The notes below the pieces were generated by a model. That model was given only the letters and a program-made list of their open reading frames with translations, was not told the DNA's origin and made no database searches. This document shows, one piece after another, positions 9,045-17,883 of a stretch of DNA of 64,000 bases. Every line of letters begins with the position of its first letter. The stretch's first letter is position 1. The stretch covers positions 1 to 64,000 of the forward strand of contig CAZKIU010000011.1 in the NCBI GenBank assembly GCA_964552955.1. The letters are read 5' to 3'. The position numbers and the translations under genes were made by a program. This DNA comes from UBA1413 sp964552955 (GTDB lineage: Bacteria; Bacteroidota; Bacteroidia; Bacteroidales; Prolixibacteraceae).

Positions 9045-10298
9045 TCAGAGGGAGTTGATGGCCACTACGGGGTCGAGGCGTGCGGCGGTGCTGGCGGGTA
9101 AGAGGCCGGCCAGAAAGCCGATGACCCCTGAAATGGTAATCCCCAGGAGGATATTCCCCGGAGTCAGGAGGACCGTCATATCGGAGATGTAGTTAAATAT
9201 CAGTGTTCCGGCAAAGATCAATATCAGTCCGGCCACTCCGCCAATGATGGAGAGCATAACGGCCTCAAAGATAAATTCGAGGAGAATGAAGATGCGTTTG
9301 GCGCCCAGGGATTTCTGGATCCCGATGATACGGGTGCGTTCTTTCACCGATACGAACATGATATTGGCAATGCCGAAGCCGCCCACCAGGATGGAGAAGC
9401 CGCCAATGATCCATCCGGCCATGTTGAAGACTCTGAAGAACGCATCGAACTGGGAGGAGATCAGGTTGACCTCGTTGATGGCGAAGTTGTTTTCTTCCAT
9501 GGGTTTAAGGCGCCGGTAAGTGCGGAGGATCGCGCCCACTTCAGCCACCAGTTCTTCCTGGTCAGTGCCTGGCCGGCCGGTGATACAGATGGCCTGCCCC
9601 ATATCCCTGTTGCGGAAATCACCCATCACCAGCGCTGAGGCCAGTGACAGATGAACCCGCTTGTCCATGCTGGTTCCGAACATGTCCTGGCCTGTCATTT
9701 CATACACCCCGATCACCCTGAAGCGGTATCCCTGAATCCGGATCTCTTTTTCCAGGGGAGAGAGCTCCCCGAAAAGCTGGCTGGCGATTTCGCTGCCGAT
9801 CAGGGCCACCGGAGCGGCCGTATGCATCTCTTGCGGAGTAAAATAACGCCCCCGGGCGATTTTCAGGTTCCAGGCATCGGCTAGTGGGTAGGAGGAGGAC
9901 ATGATCTCTACGTTGGGGATATTCACACTCCCATTTTCGATGGTCCGGGTTATTCCGTAAAAGAAAACCGTATTCCCGGCAAGCCTTGATTTTCTTACGA
10001 TCTCCTCGGTCTCTTCCATGCTGGGAATAGGACGGTTCAGGTATTTCCACCAGGGATATTCTGTCTCCCCTTCAGGAGGGGTCCAGGGCCATTTCTGAAT
10101 ATACACCATATTGCTCCCCAGGGCCTGAAGACTGTTCCTGATATACCGCTCGAGGGAATCGATCACCGTGAACACCGAAATGATGGCAAAAATCCCGATG
10201 GTGATCCCCAGTAATGATAAAAGGGTCCTTAACTTGTTCACCCTGAGGGAATGAATTGCCGACGAGAAACTCTCATATAGTAAACCGGACCAATGCAT
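9045..10298 (-). CDS. MacB-type ABC transporter permease
   Basis: A 417-residue permease: N-terminal membrane helix (about residues 20-45, LLSLLGITIGIFAIIS), a large periplasmic MacB_PCD domain, and three C-terminal helices forming the FtsX domain that ends in GLLPASTAARLDPVVAINSL, typical of MacB permeases. Such proteins work with a separate or fused ATPase as tripartite pumps or envelope mechanotransmitters. Here no ATPase, periplasmic adaptor or outer-membrane channel is adjacent. It converges on mgtE with a 12-bp gap and is divergent from purH. Its own promoter is not clear; TAACTTTA near 10319-10326 (minus strand) is one mismatch from consensus. Confidence 0.85.
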   Translation of the reverse strand: MHWSGLLYESFSSAIHSLRVNKLRTLLSLLGITIGIFAIISVFTVIDSLERYIRNSLQALGSNMVYIQKWPWTPPEGETEYPWWKYLNRPIPSMEETEEIVRKSRLAGNTVFFYGITRTIENGSVNIPNVEIMSSSYPLADAWNLKIARGRYFTPQEMHTAAPVALIGSEIASQLFGELSPLEKEIRIQGYRFRVIGVYEMTGQDMFGTSMDKRVHLSLASALVMGDFRNRDMGQAICITGRPGTDQEELVAEVGAILRTYRRLKPMEENNFAINEVNLISSQFDAFFRVFNMAGWIIGGFSILVGGFGIANIMFVSVKERTRIIGIQKSLGAKRIFILLEFIFEAVMLSIIGGVAGLILIFAGTLIFNYISDMTVLLTPGNILLGITISGVIGFLAGLLPASTAARLDPVVAINSL

Positions 10299-10503
10299 CG
10301 ATTCATGGGGTAAAACGTAAAGTTAAGGGATGTTGTGATCTTTTTTTTAAAATATGTTAAAATTTGTGCAATAATCTGTGGTATTCCATCCAGCAGCATT
10401 AAGTAGATTAAATTTACACTTTGTTACCATGGTGTGGATGACAATTTGTGTTTAATTATCATGCCAGCAAAGGGAAAAGAACTTATTACTAAGGTGTTTT
10501 TTC

Positions 10504-10511
10504 TATCTTTG
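10504..10511 (+). promoter_or_regulatory. -7 promoter box (TATCTTTG) for purH
   Basis: Exact TAnnTTTG match 20 nt before the purH ATG at 10532, implying a very short leader. Confidence 0.65.
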
Positions 10512-10531
10512 CGGTCAAATCTGAATGGGTG

Positions 10532-12115
10532 ATGACAGAAAGAAAAAAGATCAAAACTGCATTGATCTCGGTATACCACAAGGAGCACCTTGAGGGGATA
10601 ATCGGGGCATTGAATGATCTTGGGATCAAGATATACAGTACCGGAGGGACGCAACAGTTCATTGCTTCGCTGGGGGTTCCCGTAGAGGCAGTGGAGGGTC
10701 TCACTGGTTATCCCAGTATTCTGGGAGGGAGGGTGAAGACATTACATCCGAAGGTTTTCGGGGGTATTCTGGCCAGGCGGGAGCTGGATGCGGACCTGGC
10801 CCAGCTGGAGGCTTATCAGATACCCGAAATTGACCTGGTGATGGTCGATCTATATCCTTTTGAGGCCACGGTGGCTTCCGGGGCGTCGGCTGCCGATATC
10901 ATTGAGAAGGTAGATATCGGGGGGATTTCGCTGATCAGGGCGGCTGCCAAGAATTTTGCGGATGTCGTGGTTGTTCCCTCGGCAGAGGAGTATCTTCCGC
11001 TGTTGGAGTTGTTGCGCAATGGGAAAGGGGAGACCACCCTGGAGGAGCGCAAGTGGTTTGCAGCCAGGGCTTTTGCCGTCACATCGCGTTATGATGCGGC
11101 GATTTTTAACTGGTTTTCACCCGGTGACCACCGGGAGCTGAGGCTCAGCCTGAGCGAAGGGCAGGCGCTCCGTTACGGGGAGAATCCCCACCAGAAGGCC
11201 GTATTTTACCGGTTTCCGGCGACTGAGGATACGCTGGCGGGTGCGGAAGTGCTCCAGGGGAAAGAACTCTCCTACAACAACCTCCTGGATGCCGATGCGG
11301 CCTGGAAAGTAGCATCTGATGCTTTTCATGCCGTGGAACTTAAGGGGGAGAAGGTGGCGGTATCCGTGGTGAAGCATCTCAATCCCTGCGGGTTGACTGT
11401 GGCCACTTCCCTGAGTGATGCCCTGGAGCTGGCCTGGGCGGGCGATCCGGTCTCGGCGTACGGGGGAATCGTCTGTTTTACAGCCCCGGTAGATGGCCCT
11501 ACCGCCAGTTGGTTTGAAAAACGGTTCACGGAAATCATCATTGCCCCGGCGTTTACTCCGGAAGCCAGGGAGATCTTTGGCCGCAAGAAAAACCTCCGTT
11601 TGCTGGTGGCAGGGCTCCGGCCTGCCGTGACCGGAGAAAAGGTCATCAGGTCGGTGAGCGGTGGAGTGCTGGTTCAGGATGAGGATGAAGGCCTGGATAC
11701 CCAGTTTAACGAGGTGTCGGCCGCTCACTTTGATCAGGGAAAAATGGCGCTGGCCCGTTTTGGAGTGATAGCATGTAAACACCTCAAGAGCAACGCCATT
11801 GCGCTGGTCTCTGAACATAGCAGCGGTGCTTTCTGGCTGACCGGTGCCGGCATGGGCCAACCCAACCGGCTCGATAGCCTGCGCCAGCTCACCATTCCCC
11901 GGTTCAGCCTGAAGGAAGGAGTCACCATCGACGCCTCGGTGCTGATCTCCGATGCCTTTTTCCCTTTCCGTGACAGCGTGGAAGCTGCAGCAGCCTTCGG
12001 GATCCGTTATATCGTACAACCGGGGGGAAGCATCCGTGACCAGGAGGTGATTGACGCCTGCAACGAAGCGGGCATCGCCATGCTTTTCACAGGCCGCCGT
12101 CATTTCAGACATTGA
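10532..12115 (+). CDS. purH: Bifunctional AICAR transformylase / IMP cyclohydrolase PurH
   Basis: A protein of about 527 residues catalysing the last two steps of IMP synthesis. The N-terminal IMP cyclohydrolase domain (about residues 1-200) has ALISVYHKEHL, YSTGGT and GGRVKTLHPK; the C-terminal AICAR transformylase domain carries VVKHLNPCGL, with the catalytic Lys-His pair, and HLKSNAIAL. Length matches the family. Either GTG at 10529 or ATG at 10532 could start it; I prefer ATG, with the TATCTTTG box close upstream. The gene lies alone, divergent from the MacB-type permease and 34 bp before mreB. Confidence 0.96.
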   Translation: MTERKKIKTALISVYHKEHLEGIIGALNDLGIKIYSTGGTQQFIASLGVPVEAVEGLTGYPSILGGRVKTLHPKVFGGILARRELDADLAQLEAYQIPEIDLVMVDLYPFEATVASGASAADIIEKVDIGGISLIRAAAKNFADVVVVPSAEEYLPLLELLRNGKGETTLEERKWFAARAFAVTSRYDAAIFNWFSPGDHRELRLSLSEGQALRYGENPHQKAVFYRFPATEDTLAGAEVLQGKELSYNNLLDADAAWKVASDAFHAVELKGEKVAVSVVKHLNPCGLTVATSLSDALELAWAGDPVSAYGGIVCFTAPVDGPTASWFEKRFTEIIIAPAFTPEAREIFGRKKNLRLLVAGLRPAVTGEKVIRSVSGGVLVQDEDEGLDTQFNEVSAAHFDQGKMALARFGVIACKHLKSNAIALVSEHSSGAFWLTGAGMGQPNRLDSLRQLTIPRFSLKEGVTIDASVLISDAFFPFRDSVEAAAAFGIRYIVQPGGSIRDQEVIDACNEAGIAMLFTGRRHFRH

Positions 12116-12149
12116 AATTCATTTACTTGCATAAATAAGAGCATATAAA

Positions 12150-13172
12150 ATGGGATTATTTTCATTTCTTACACAGGAAATCGCGATAGACTTAGGTACT
12201 GCCAATACCATCATTATTCATAACGACAAAATAGTTGTGGATGAACCCTCGATCGTAGCCATAGACATCAAGACAGAGAAACTGGTAGCTATTGGCGAAA
12301 AGGCCCGGCAGATGCAGGGGAAGACCCATGCCAATCTGAAGACCATCAGGCCATTGCGCGACGGGGTGATTGCCGACTTCAATGCTGCGGAGCAAATGAT
12401 CAGGGGAATGATCAAGATGATCAGTCCCAAGTCGAAGCTCTTCTCTCCGGCGCTGAAGATGGTGGTTTGCATTCCCTCAGGGAGTACCGAGGTGGAGATC
12501 AGGGCGGTCCGCGACTCGTCGGAACATGCCGGAGGCCGCGAGGTTTACATGATTTATGAGCCGTTGGCCGCGGCCATCGGGATAGGCCTCGATGTGGAAG
12601 CCCCCGAGGGGAACATGGTCGTGGACATCGGTGGGGGAACGACCGAGATAGCGGTGATTTCGCTGGGGGGTATTGTTACCAACAAGTCCATCAGGATTGC
12701 CGGAGACGACCTCACCCTCGACATCATGGAGTACATGCGGCATCAGCACAATATCAAGATCGGGGAGCGTACGGCGGAAGAGATCAAGATCCAGGTAGGA
12801 TCCTCGCTTCCGGTGCTGGATAATCCGCCCAAGGATTTCGTGGTGCAGGGGCCCAATCAGATGACGGCCCTCCCCATTGAGGTTCCGGTGTCATACAAGG
12901 AGATTGCCCACTGTCTGGAGAAATCCCTTTCCAAGATCGATGCGGCCATCCTCAGTGCCCTGGAACAGACGCCTCCTGAACTCTATGCCGATATTGTCAA
13001 AAATGGCATCTGGCTGGCAGGAGGGGGTTCCTTGCTGCGCGGCCTCGACAAACGGCTGAGTGCCAAAATCGGCATTCCCTTCAATATCGCTGACGATCCC
13101 CTGCGGGCAGTGGTCCGCGGAACCGGTATTGCCCTGAAAAATGTGGATAAATTCTCCTTCCTGATCAGATAA
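12150..13172 (+). CDS. mreB: Rod shape-determining protein MreB
   Basis: A 340-residue actin homologue that polymerises under the inner membrane and positions the elongation machinery. Visible motifs are IDLGTANTII (phosphate 1), MVVDIGGGTTEIAVISLGG (phosphate 2) and the LAGGGSLLRGLD adenosine motif near the C-terminus; YEPLAAAIG is also typical. It heads a five-gene operon mreB-mreC-mreD-mrdA-rodA. Neighbouring genes are 16 bp apart or overlap, so co-expression is expected. No exact TAnnTTTG box lies in the 34-bp gap after purH. Confidence 0.97.
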   Translation: MGLFSFLTQEIAIDLGTANTIIIHNDKIVVDEPSIVAIDIKTEKLVAIGEKARQMQGKTHANLKTIRPLRDGVIADFNAAEQMIRGMIKMISPKSKLFSPALKMVVCIPSGSTEVEIRAVRDSSEHAGGREVYMIYEPLAAAIGIGLDVEAPEGNMVVDIGGGTTEIAVISLGGIVTNKSIRIAGDDLTLDIMEYMRHQHNIKIGERTAEEIKIQVGSSLPVLDNPPKDFVVQGPNQMTALPIEVPVSYKEIAHCLEKSLSKIDAAILSALEQTPPELYADIVKNGIWLAGGGSLLRGLDKRLSAKIGIPFNIADDPLRAVVRGTGIALKNVDKFSFLIR

Positions 13173-13188
13173 GCGGGAATGAAGGCGT

Positions 13189-14034
13189 ATGAGAAATCTC
13201 TTCAGGTTCATTCTGCAAAATCATGTTTTCCTGCTCTTTCTGCTTCTGGAAATTGTATCCTTCATTTTTATCTTTAATTTCAACAGATACCAGAAATCGA
13301 GTTTTTTAAACACTTCGGGCAGGATCACCGGGATGATCTATGAGAGTTACAGCAAGGTAGAGGATTTTTTCCGCCTGCCTGCCGCCAACCGCCAGTTGGC
13401 AGAGGAGAACGCCCGGTTGCGCATGCTTCTGGGGGTTTCCTCCACTACGCCTACCCTCCCCGATTCCCTCCTGTTAAAGCGCACGGGGGGTGAAAATCAG
13501 TACCGTTATATCGCAGCACGGGTGATCAGCACCACCGTCAGCCGTCAGCAGAATTTCATCACCCTCGACAAAGGGCTGAATGACGGCATCCGCCCCGACA
13601 TGGGTATTGTCACCGTAGGGGGGGTAGCAGGTATCATCACGCATGTTTCTCCCTCTTTTTCCACGGGATTGTCGCTGCTCAACACCCGCTGGAATGTGTC
13701 GGCTAAACTGGCCCGTAATAACTATTTCGGTTCTTTGGTGTGGGACGGCACAGACTACCGCAGAGCCCTGCTTAATGAAATACCCTTTCATGTCGAGCTG
13801 GCTGTGGGAGATACCATCGTCACCAGCGGATACTCCACCTTCTTCCCCGAAGGTATTCTCCTGGGAACCGTCGAATCTTTCGAAAAAGAGGGAGGCGATA
13901 ATTTTTACAACATCAGGGTCCGACTCTCCGTTGACTTCAAGTCACTCTCCTGGGTGGAGGTGATTGAAAATACCCGCAAAAGCGAAATCGATAATATCAC
14001 TCAATTGAACAGCGGAAATGACAAGCTGGATTAA
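13189..14034 (+). CDS. mreC: Rod shape-determining protein MreC
   Basis: A 281-residue membrane-anchored periplasmic protein: one helix at about residues 12-30, a coiled coil (FRLPAANRQLAEENARLRMLL, about 62-82), then the two beta domains of MreC. MreC links MreB filaments to the PBP2/RodA synthase and activates it. Its 3' end overlaps mreD by 17 bp. Confidence 0.93.
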   Translation: MRNLFRFILQNHVFLLFLLLEIVSFIFIFNFNRYQKSSFLNTSGRITGMIYESYSKVEDFFRLPAANRQLAEENARLRMLLGVSSTTPTLPDSLLLKRTGGENQYRYIAARVISTTVSRQQNFITLDKGLNDGIRPDMGIVTVGGVAGIITHVSPSFSTGLSLLNTRWNVSAKLARNNYFGSLVWDGTDYRRALLNEIPFHVELAVGDTIVTSGYSTFFPEGILLGTVESFEKEGGDNFYNIRVRLSVDFKSLSWVEVIENTRKSEIDNITQLNSGNDKLD

Positions 14035-14518
14035 ATACCCAGTGATGTTCGTGGTATTGGTACTTATTCAGGTGCTGATATTTAACCAGGTTCACTTTGG
14101 AGGCTTTTTGAATCCCTTCATTTATGTGTTATTTATCCTGCTTTTGCCCCTGTCAATGCCCCGGTATGCCGTTTTACTGCTCTCCTTTTTGCTGGGAATC
14201 ACCATCGACTGGTTCTCCAACTCACCGGGATTACACGCATCGGCAACCGTATTGATGGGTTTCTTCAAATCACCAGTTGTTAATCTGATTTCCCTAAAAG
14301 AATCAGACCAGTCAGATTTTCCGGGATTGCAGCAAACTGGGTGGAGATGGTTTCTGACCTACGCTGCCATTCTGGTGATTATTCACCATTTTTTTCTTTT
14401 TTATATCGAGGTCTTCAGTTTTGAGAATTTTTTCAGAACCTTACTGAGGAGTATCGCCAGCTCGATGTTTACCGTGGCGATCATTGTCCTGAGTCAGTTT
14501 ATCATATTCAGAGAGTAG
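14018..14518 (+). CDS. mreD: Rod shape-determining protein MreD
   Basis: A 166-residue hydrophobic protein with about five membrane helices, placed between mreC and the PBP2 gene as in most rod-shaped bacteria. Sequence identity in this family is low; the call rests on size, topology, the FLLGITIDWFSNSPGLHA segment and position. It overlaps mreC by 17 bp and ends 12 bp before mrdA. Confidence 0.88.
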   Translation: MTSWIKYPVMFVVLVLIQVLIFNQVHFGGFLNPFIYVLFILLLPLSMPRYAVLLLSFLLGITIDWFSNSPGLHASATVLMGFFKSPVVNLISLKESDQSDFPGLQQTGWRWFLTYAAILVIIHHFFLFYIEVFSFENFFRTLLRSIASSMFTVAIIVLSQFIIFRE

Positions 14519-14530
14519 AGAGGGGGAGTA

Positions 14531-16378
14531 GTGGCACCATTTTCAGACCGGAAAAGATTGATCACCGGGATTTTTGTGGTAGTTGGCCTGATATTTCTGT
14601 TGCGGTTGTTTCAGCTGCAGGTGGCCGATTCCACTTACAAGCGGTTTGCTGACAATAACGCTTTGCGTAAAGTTGTGCAGTATCCTGCCAGGGGTTTGGT
14701 ATATGACCGCAACCATGAGCTTTTGGTGTACAATAAGGCAGCCTATGACCTGTTGGTGATTCCCCGTGAGACGGGTCGGTTTGATACCCTGGCGTTTGCT
14801 GCTCTGCTCGATGTTCCTGCTGACCTGCTGAAGGCTGAAATGAAGAAGGCCTCTCTCTATTCGCGGTATAAACCTTCGGTGATCGTCAAGCAGATCTCCC
14901 ATGAGAAGTATGCTTCCATTCAGGAGCAGCTTTACAAGATGAAGGGTTTTTACATTCAGCCGAGGACCCTACGTGAGTACCCCCGGAGAATGGCTGCCCA
15001 TGCCCTGGGGTATGTGGGGGAGGTCACCCAGACCATGATCGACACCAATTCCTATTATCAATCGGGTGATTATATCGGGATCAGCGGTATCGAGGCGGCT
15101 TATGAGGAGGATCTCCGGGGTGAAAAGGGCGTCAAATATTACATGGTGGATGTTCACAACCGCATTCAGGGGAGTTACCGTGACGGCGAAATTGATACGA
15201 TTGCGCATATAGGGCGCAACCTGATCACGACCCTGGACTACCGGCTTCAGGAATATGCCGAGCGGCTGATGCAGAATAAGAAAGGGAGTGTGGTGGCCAT
15301 CGAGCCCTCGACGGGGGAGGTCCTGGCATTGGTGAATGCCCCCACCTATGATCCCAATCTGTTGGTGGGGCGCGAAAGGGGGAACAATTATTCCAGGCTC
15401 ATTGCCGATCCGATGAAACCATTGTTCAACCGGGCCCTGATGGCACAGTATCCTCCGGGTTCCACCTTTAAGATGGCCCAGGCCCTGGTGGCTCTTCAGG
15501 AAGGGGTCATCACACCTGCCACCCGTTTTTACTGTGCCCATGGTTACAGTTCGGGGAGTTTCAGGGTGGGCTGCCACCATGACCAGTCGTTTGAGGTGGT
15601 TGAATCCATTGCCAGATCATGCAATGCTTATTATGTGTTTACCTTCAGGGCTATTCTTGAAAATCCGAAGTATCCTTCCATCAGGGCAGCCTATGATGCC
15701 TGGAGAGAGCATATGCTGAAAATGGGTTTCGGGCGGACCCTGGAATCGGATCTGCCCCATGAGTTGAAGGGGATGGTCCCCACATCCGATTATTTCCAGC
15801 GCTATGTTTTTGGTGAATCGAGGTGGAGGGCCCTGCCTATTATTTCCCTTTCGATCGGGCAGGGTGAACTGGGGATTACCCCCTTGCAGCTGGCCAATTA
15901 CTGTGCCATGCTGGCCAACCGGGGGTATTATTACATCCCCCACATTGTCAGGGAGATTGAAGGCAAGGAGATCCCTGACCGGTTCCGGGTGAGACAGGAA
16001 AGCGGTATCAGCAGGCACCATTTTGAGCCGGTGATCGAAGGGATGGCGCAGGTCATGACGGCGGGGACCGGTGCCCGGTCGGCGATTCCCGATATCGCGG
16101 TCTGCGGTAAGACCGGAACAGCCCAGAACCCCCATGGCGCCGACCATTCGGTATTCATGGCCTTTGCTCCCAAAGATCAACCCCAGATCGCCGTCTCCGT
16201 TTATGTCGAAAATGGCATCTGGGGAGCTACCTATGCTGCTCCCATCGCCAGCCTGGTGATCGAAAAGTACCTCAATGACACCATTTCCAGCCAAAGGTTG
16301 TGGCTCGAGGAATCCATGCTTAAGGCCAATCTGTTGGACCCTTCAATGATCCCTGTGAACAATGGCGACGAGGAATAA
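14531..16378 (+). CDS. mrdA: Penicillin-binding protein 2 (peptidoglycan transpeptidase)
   Basis: A 615-residue class B PBP that crosslinks peptidoglycan during side-wall elongation. One N-terminal membrane helix (about residues 11-30), a PBP dimerisation domain, then the transpeptidase domain with all three motifs: S311-T-F-K, S363-C-N and K527-T-G. The start is GTG at 14531, preceded by GAGAGGGGG. It overlaps rodA by 17 bp, which fits the obligate PBP2-RodA complex. Confidence 0.96.
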   Translation: MAPFSDRKRLITGIFVVVGLIFLLRLFQLQVADSTYKRFADNNALRKVVQYPARGLVYDRNHELLVYNKAAYDLLVIPRETGRFDTLAFAALLDVPADLLKAEMKKASLYSRYKPSVIVKQISHEKYASIQEQLYKMKGFYIQPRTLREYPRRMAAHALGYVGEVTQTMIDTNSYYQSGDYIGISGIEAAYEEDLRGEKGVKYYMVDVHNRIQGSYRDGEIDTIAHIGRNLITTLDYRLQEYAERLMQNKKGSVVAIEPSTGEVLALVNAPTYDPNLLVGRERGNNYSRLIADPMKPLFNRALMAQYPPGSTFKMAQALVALQEGVITPATRFYCAHGYSSGSFRVGCHHDQSFEVVESIARSCNAYYVFTFRAILENPKYPSIRAAYDAWREHMLKMGFGRTLESDLPHELKGMVPTSDYFQRYVFGESRWRALPIISLSIGQGELGITPLQLANYCAMLANRGYYYIPHIVREIEGKEIPDRFRVRQESGISRHHFEPVIEGMAQVMTAGTGARSAIPDIAVCGKTGTAQNPHGADHSVFMAFAPKDQPQIAVSVYVENGIWGATYAAPIASLVIEKYLNDTISSQRLWLEESMLKANLLDPSMIPVNNGDEE

Positions 16379-17786
16379 ACTCTGGGCAAATATCGACTGG
16401 GTCACCTTTTTCGTGTTCCTGCTTCTGGCTCTTCTGGGTTGGATCAATATCTATGCGGCCGTCTATGACGATTCCCATAAAAGCATCCTGGACGTGTCAC
16501 AACGCTACGGTAAACAGTTGATCTGGATTATGGCGGCCCTGGTCCTGGGTTTTACCATCCTGATCATTGAATCGAATTTCTATGTTTTCTTTGCCTGGTT
16601 TTTCTATGGGCTGACTATTCTGATGCTGGTTCTGGTCTTGTTTGCCGGTGTGGAAATCAACGGCAGCAGGTCTTGGTTTATCATTGGTGATTTTCAGATC
16701 CAGCCCTCAGAATTCGCGAAATTCTCGACAGCGCTGGCTGTGGCCAAACTGATGAGCGGGTATAATTTCAGGTTTACCTCTCCGGGGGCATTGGTCAGGG
16801 TGGTGGGGGTCATTCTTCTGCCGGCGATGCTGATTCTGATGCAACCCGATACCGGGAGTGCGATTGTCTTTGGCTCCTTCCTGCTGGTGTTGTACCGTGA
16901 GGGGCTTTCCGGCGTCGTTCTCTTTTTTGCGGCCCTGACCGTTCTCCTGTTCCTGCTGGCCCTGTTGGTCCCCAATTATATTCTGCTGATTATTCTATTC
17001 GTGGGCGGGTTGGTCGCCCATTACATCCTGAATCAACGCTTCAGGGTAGTGTCCATTGCTCTGGGGGTGACGGCAGGAGGGATTTTGCTGGCCTGGCTGC
17101 TGAACCTGATCACTGGAGCCGCTCTGGCCCCCGAGGTGGTCGTGTTGGGAGGAATGGTCCCTGCCCTGGGGTGGATCCTTTTCAAGGTGGCCCACCTGCG
17201 CATGAAACGGACCATGGTGGTCATCCTGGTTTTCATCTCCTCGGTGGCTTTTACCTATTCTGTCGATTTTGTTTTCAATAACCTCCTGGAACAACACCAC
17301 CGCGACAGAATCAACGAATTGCTGGGGATCCAGTCCGACCCCCTGGGAGCGGGCTATAATGTCAATCAAAGCAAGATAGCCATTGGTTCAGGAGGATTCC
17401 TGGGAAAAGGATTTCTCCGGGGAACCCAGACCAAGTATAATTTTGTTCCGGAGCAGAGTACCGACTTCATTTTTTGCACGGTGGGAGAAGAATGGGGCTT
17501 CCTGGGGTCTGCCGTGGTCATCTTTCTCTTTGTATTTTTATTTATTAGGCTTATCATTCTGGCTGAAAGGCAACGGTCGGCCTATTCCCGTATTTATGGC
17601 TATTCGGTGGCGACGATTCTCTTTTTTCATTTCATGGTCAATATTGGCATGACCATCGGATTGATGCCGGTAATCGGGATTCCCCTGCCGTTTTTCAGCT
17701 ATGGGGGCTCTTCTCTCTGGGCCTTCACTGTATTGCTCTTCATTTTTTTACGCCTGGATGCCAGCCGCCTTGATAAGCTGGTTTGA
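16362..17786 (+). CDS. rodA: RodA peptidoglycan glycosyltransferase (SEDS family)
   Basis: A 474-residue SEDS protein, the glycan-strand polymerase partner of PBP2. Visible motifs include EINGSRSWFIIG, QPSEFAKFS, QPDTGSAIVF, GFLGKGFLRGTQTKYNFVPEQSTDFIF and IPLPFFSYGGSSL. It is roughly 100 residues longer than E. coli RodA; the extra length lies in a hydrophobic segment around residues 180-310, suggesting additional membrane helices. Last gene of the mre operon. Confidence 0.95.
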   Translation: MATRNKLWANIDWVTFFVFLLLALLGWINIYAAVYDDSHKSILDVSQRYGKQLIWIMAALVLGFTILIIESNFYVFFAWFFYGLTILMLVLVLFAGVEINGSRSWFIIGDFQIQPSEFAKFSTALAVAKLMSGYNFRFTSPGALVRVVGVILLPAMLILMQPDTGSAIVFGSFLLVLYREGLSGVVLFFAALTVLLFLLALLVPNYILLIILFVGGLVAHYILNQRFRVVSIALGVTAGGILLAWLLNLITGAALAPEVVVLGGMVPALGWILFKVAHLRMKRTMVVILVFISSVAFTYSVDFVFNNLLEQHHRDRINELLGIQSDPLGAGYNVNQSKIAIGSGGFLGKGFLRGTQTKYNFVPEQSTDFIFCTVGEEWGFLGSAVVIFLFVFLFIRLIILAERQRSAYSRIYGYSVATILFFHFMVNIGMTIGLMPVIGIPLPFFSYGGSSLWAFTVLLFIFLRLDASRLDKLV

Positions 17787-17883
17787 AAAAGTGTTGTTTA
17801 ACAACAGTACTTCCTGTCACCTCTGAGTTTTGTCGTATTTTTTTAAGTCTCGCTGTTTTATATTTCACCTCAAAAAGTGACCT

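Noticed and set aside
10424..10704. Two minus-strand frames of 71-76 codons overlapping the start of purH
   Set aside because: They cross the purH promoter and coding start and show no family features.
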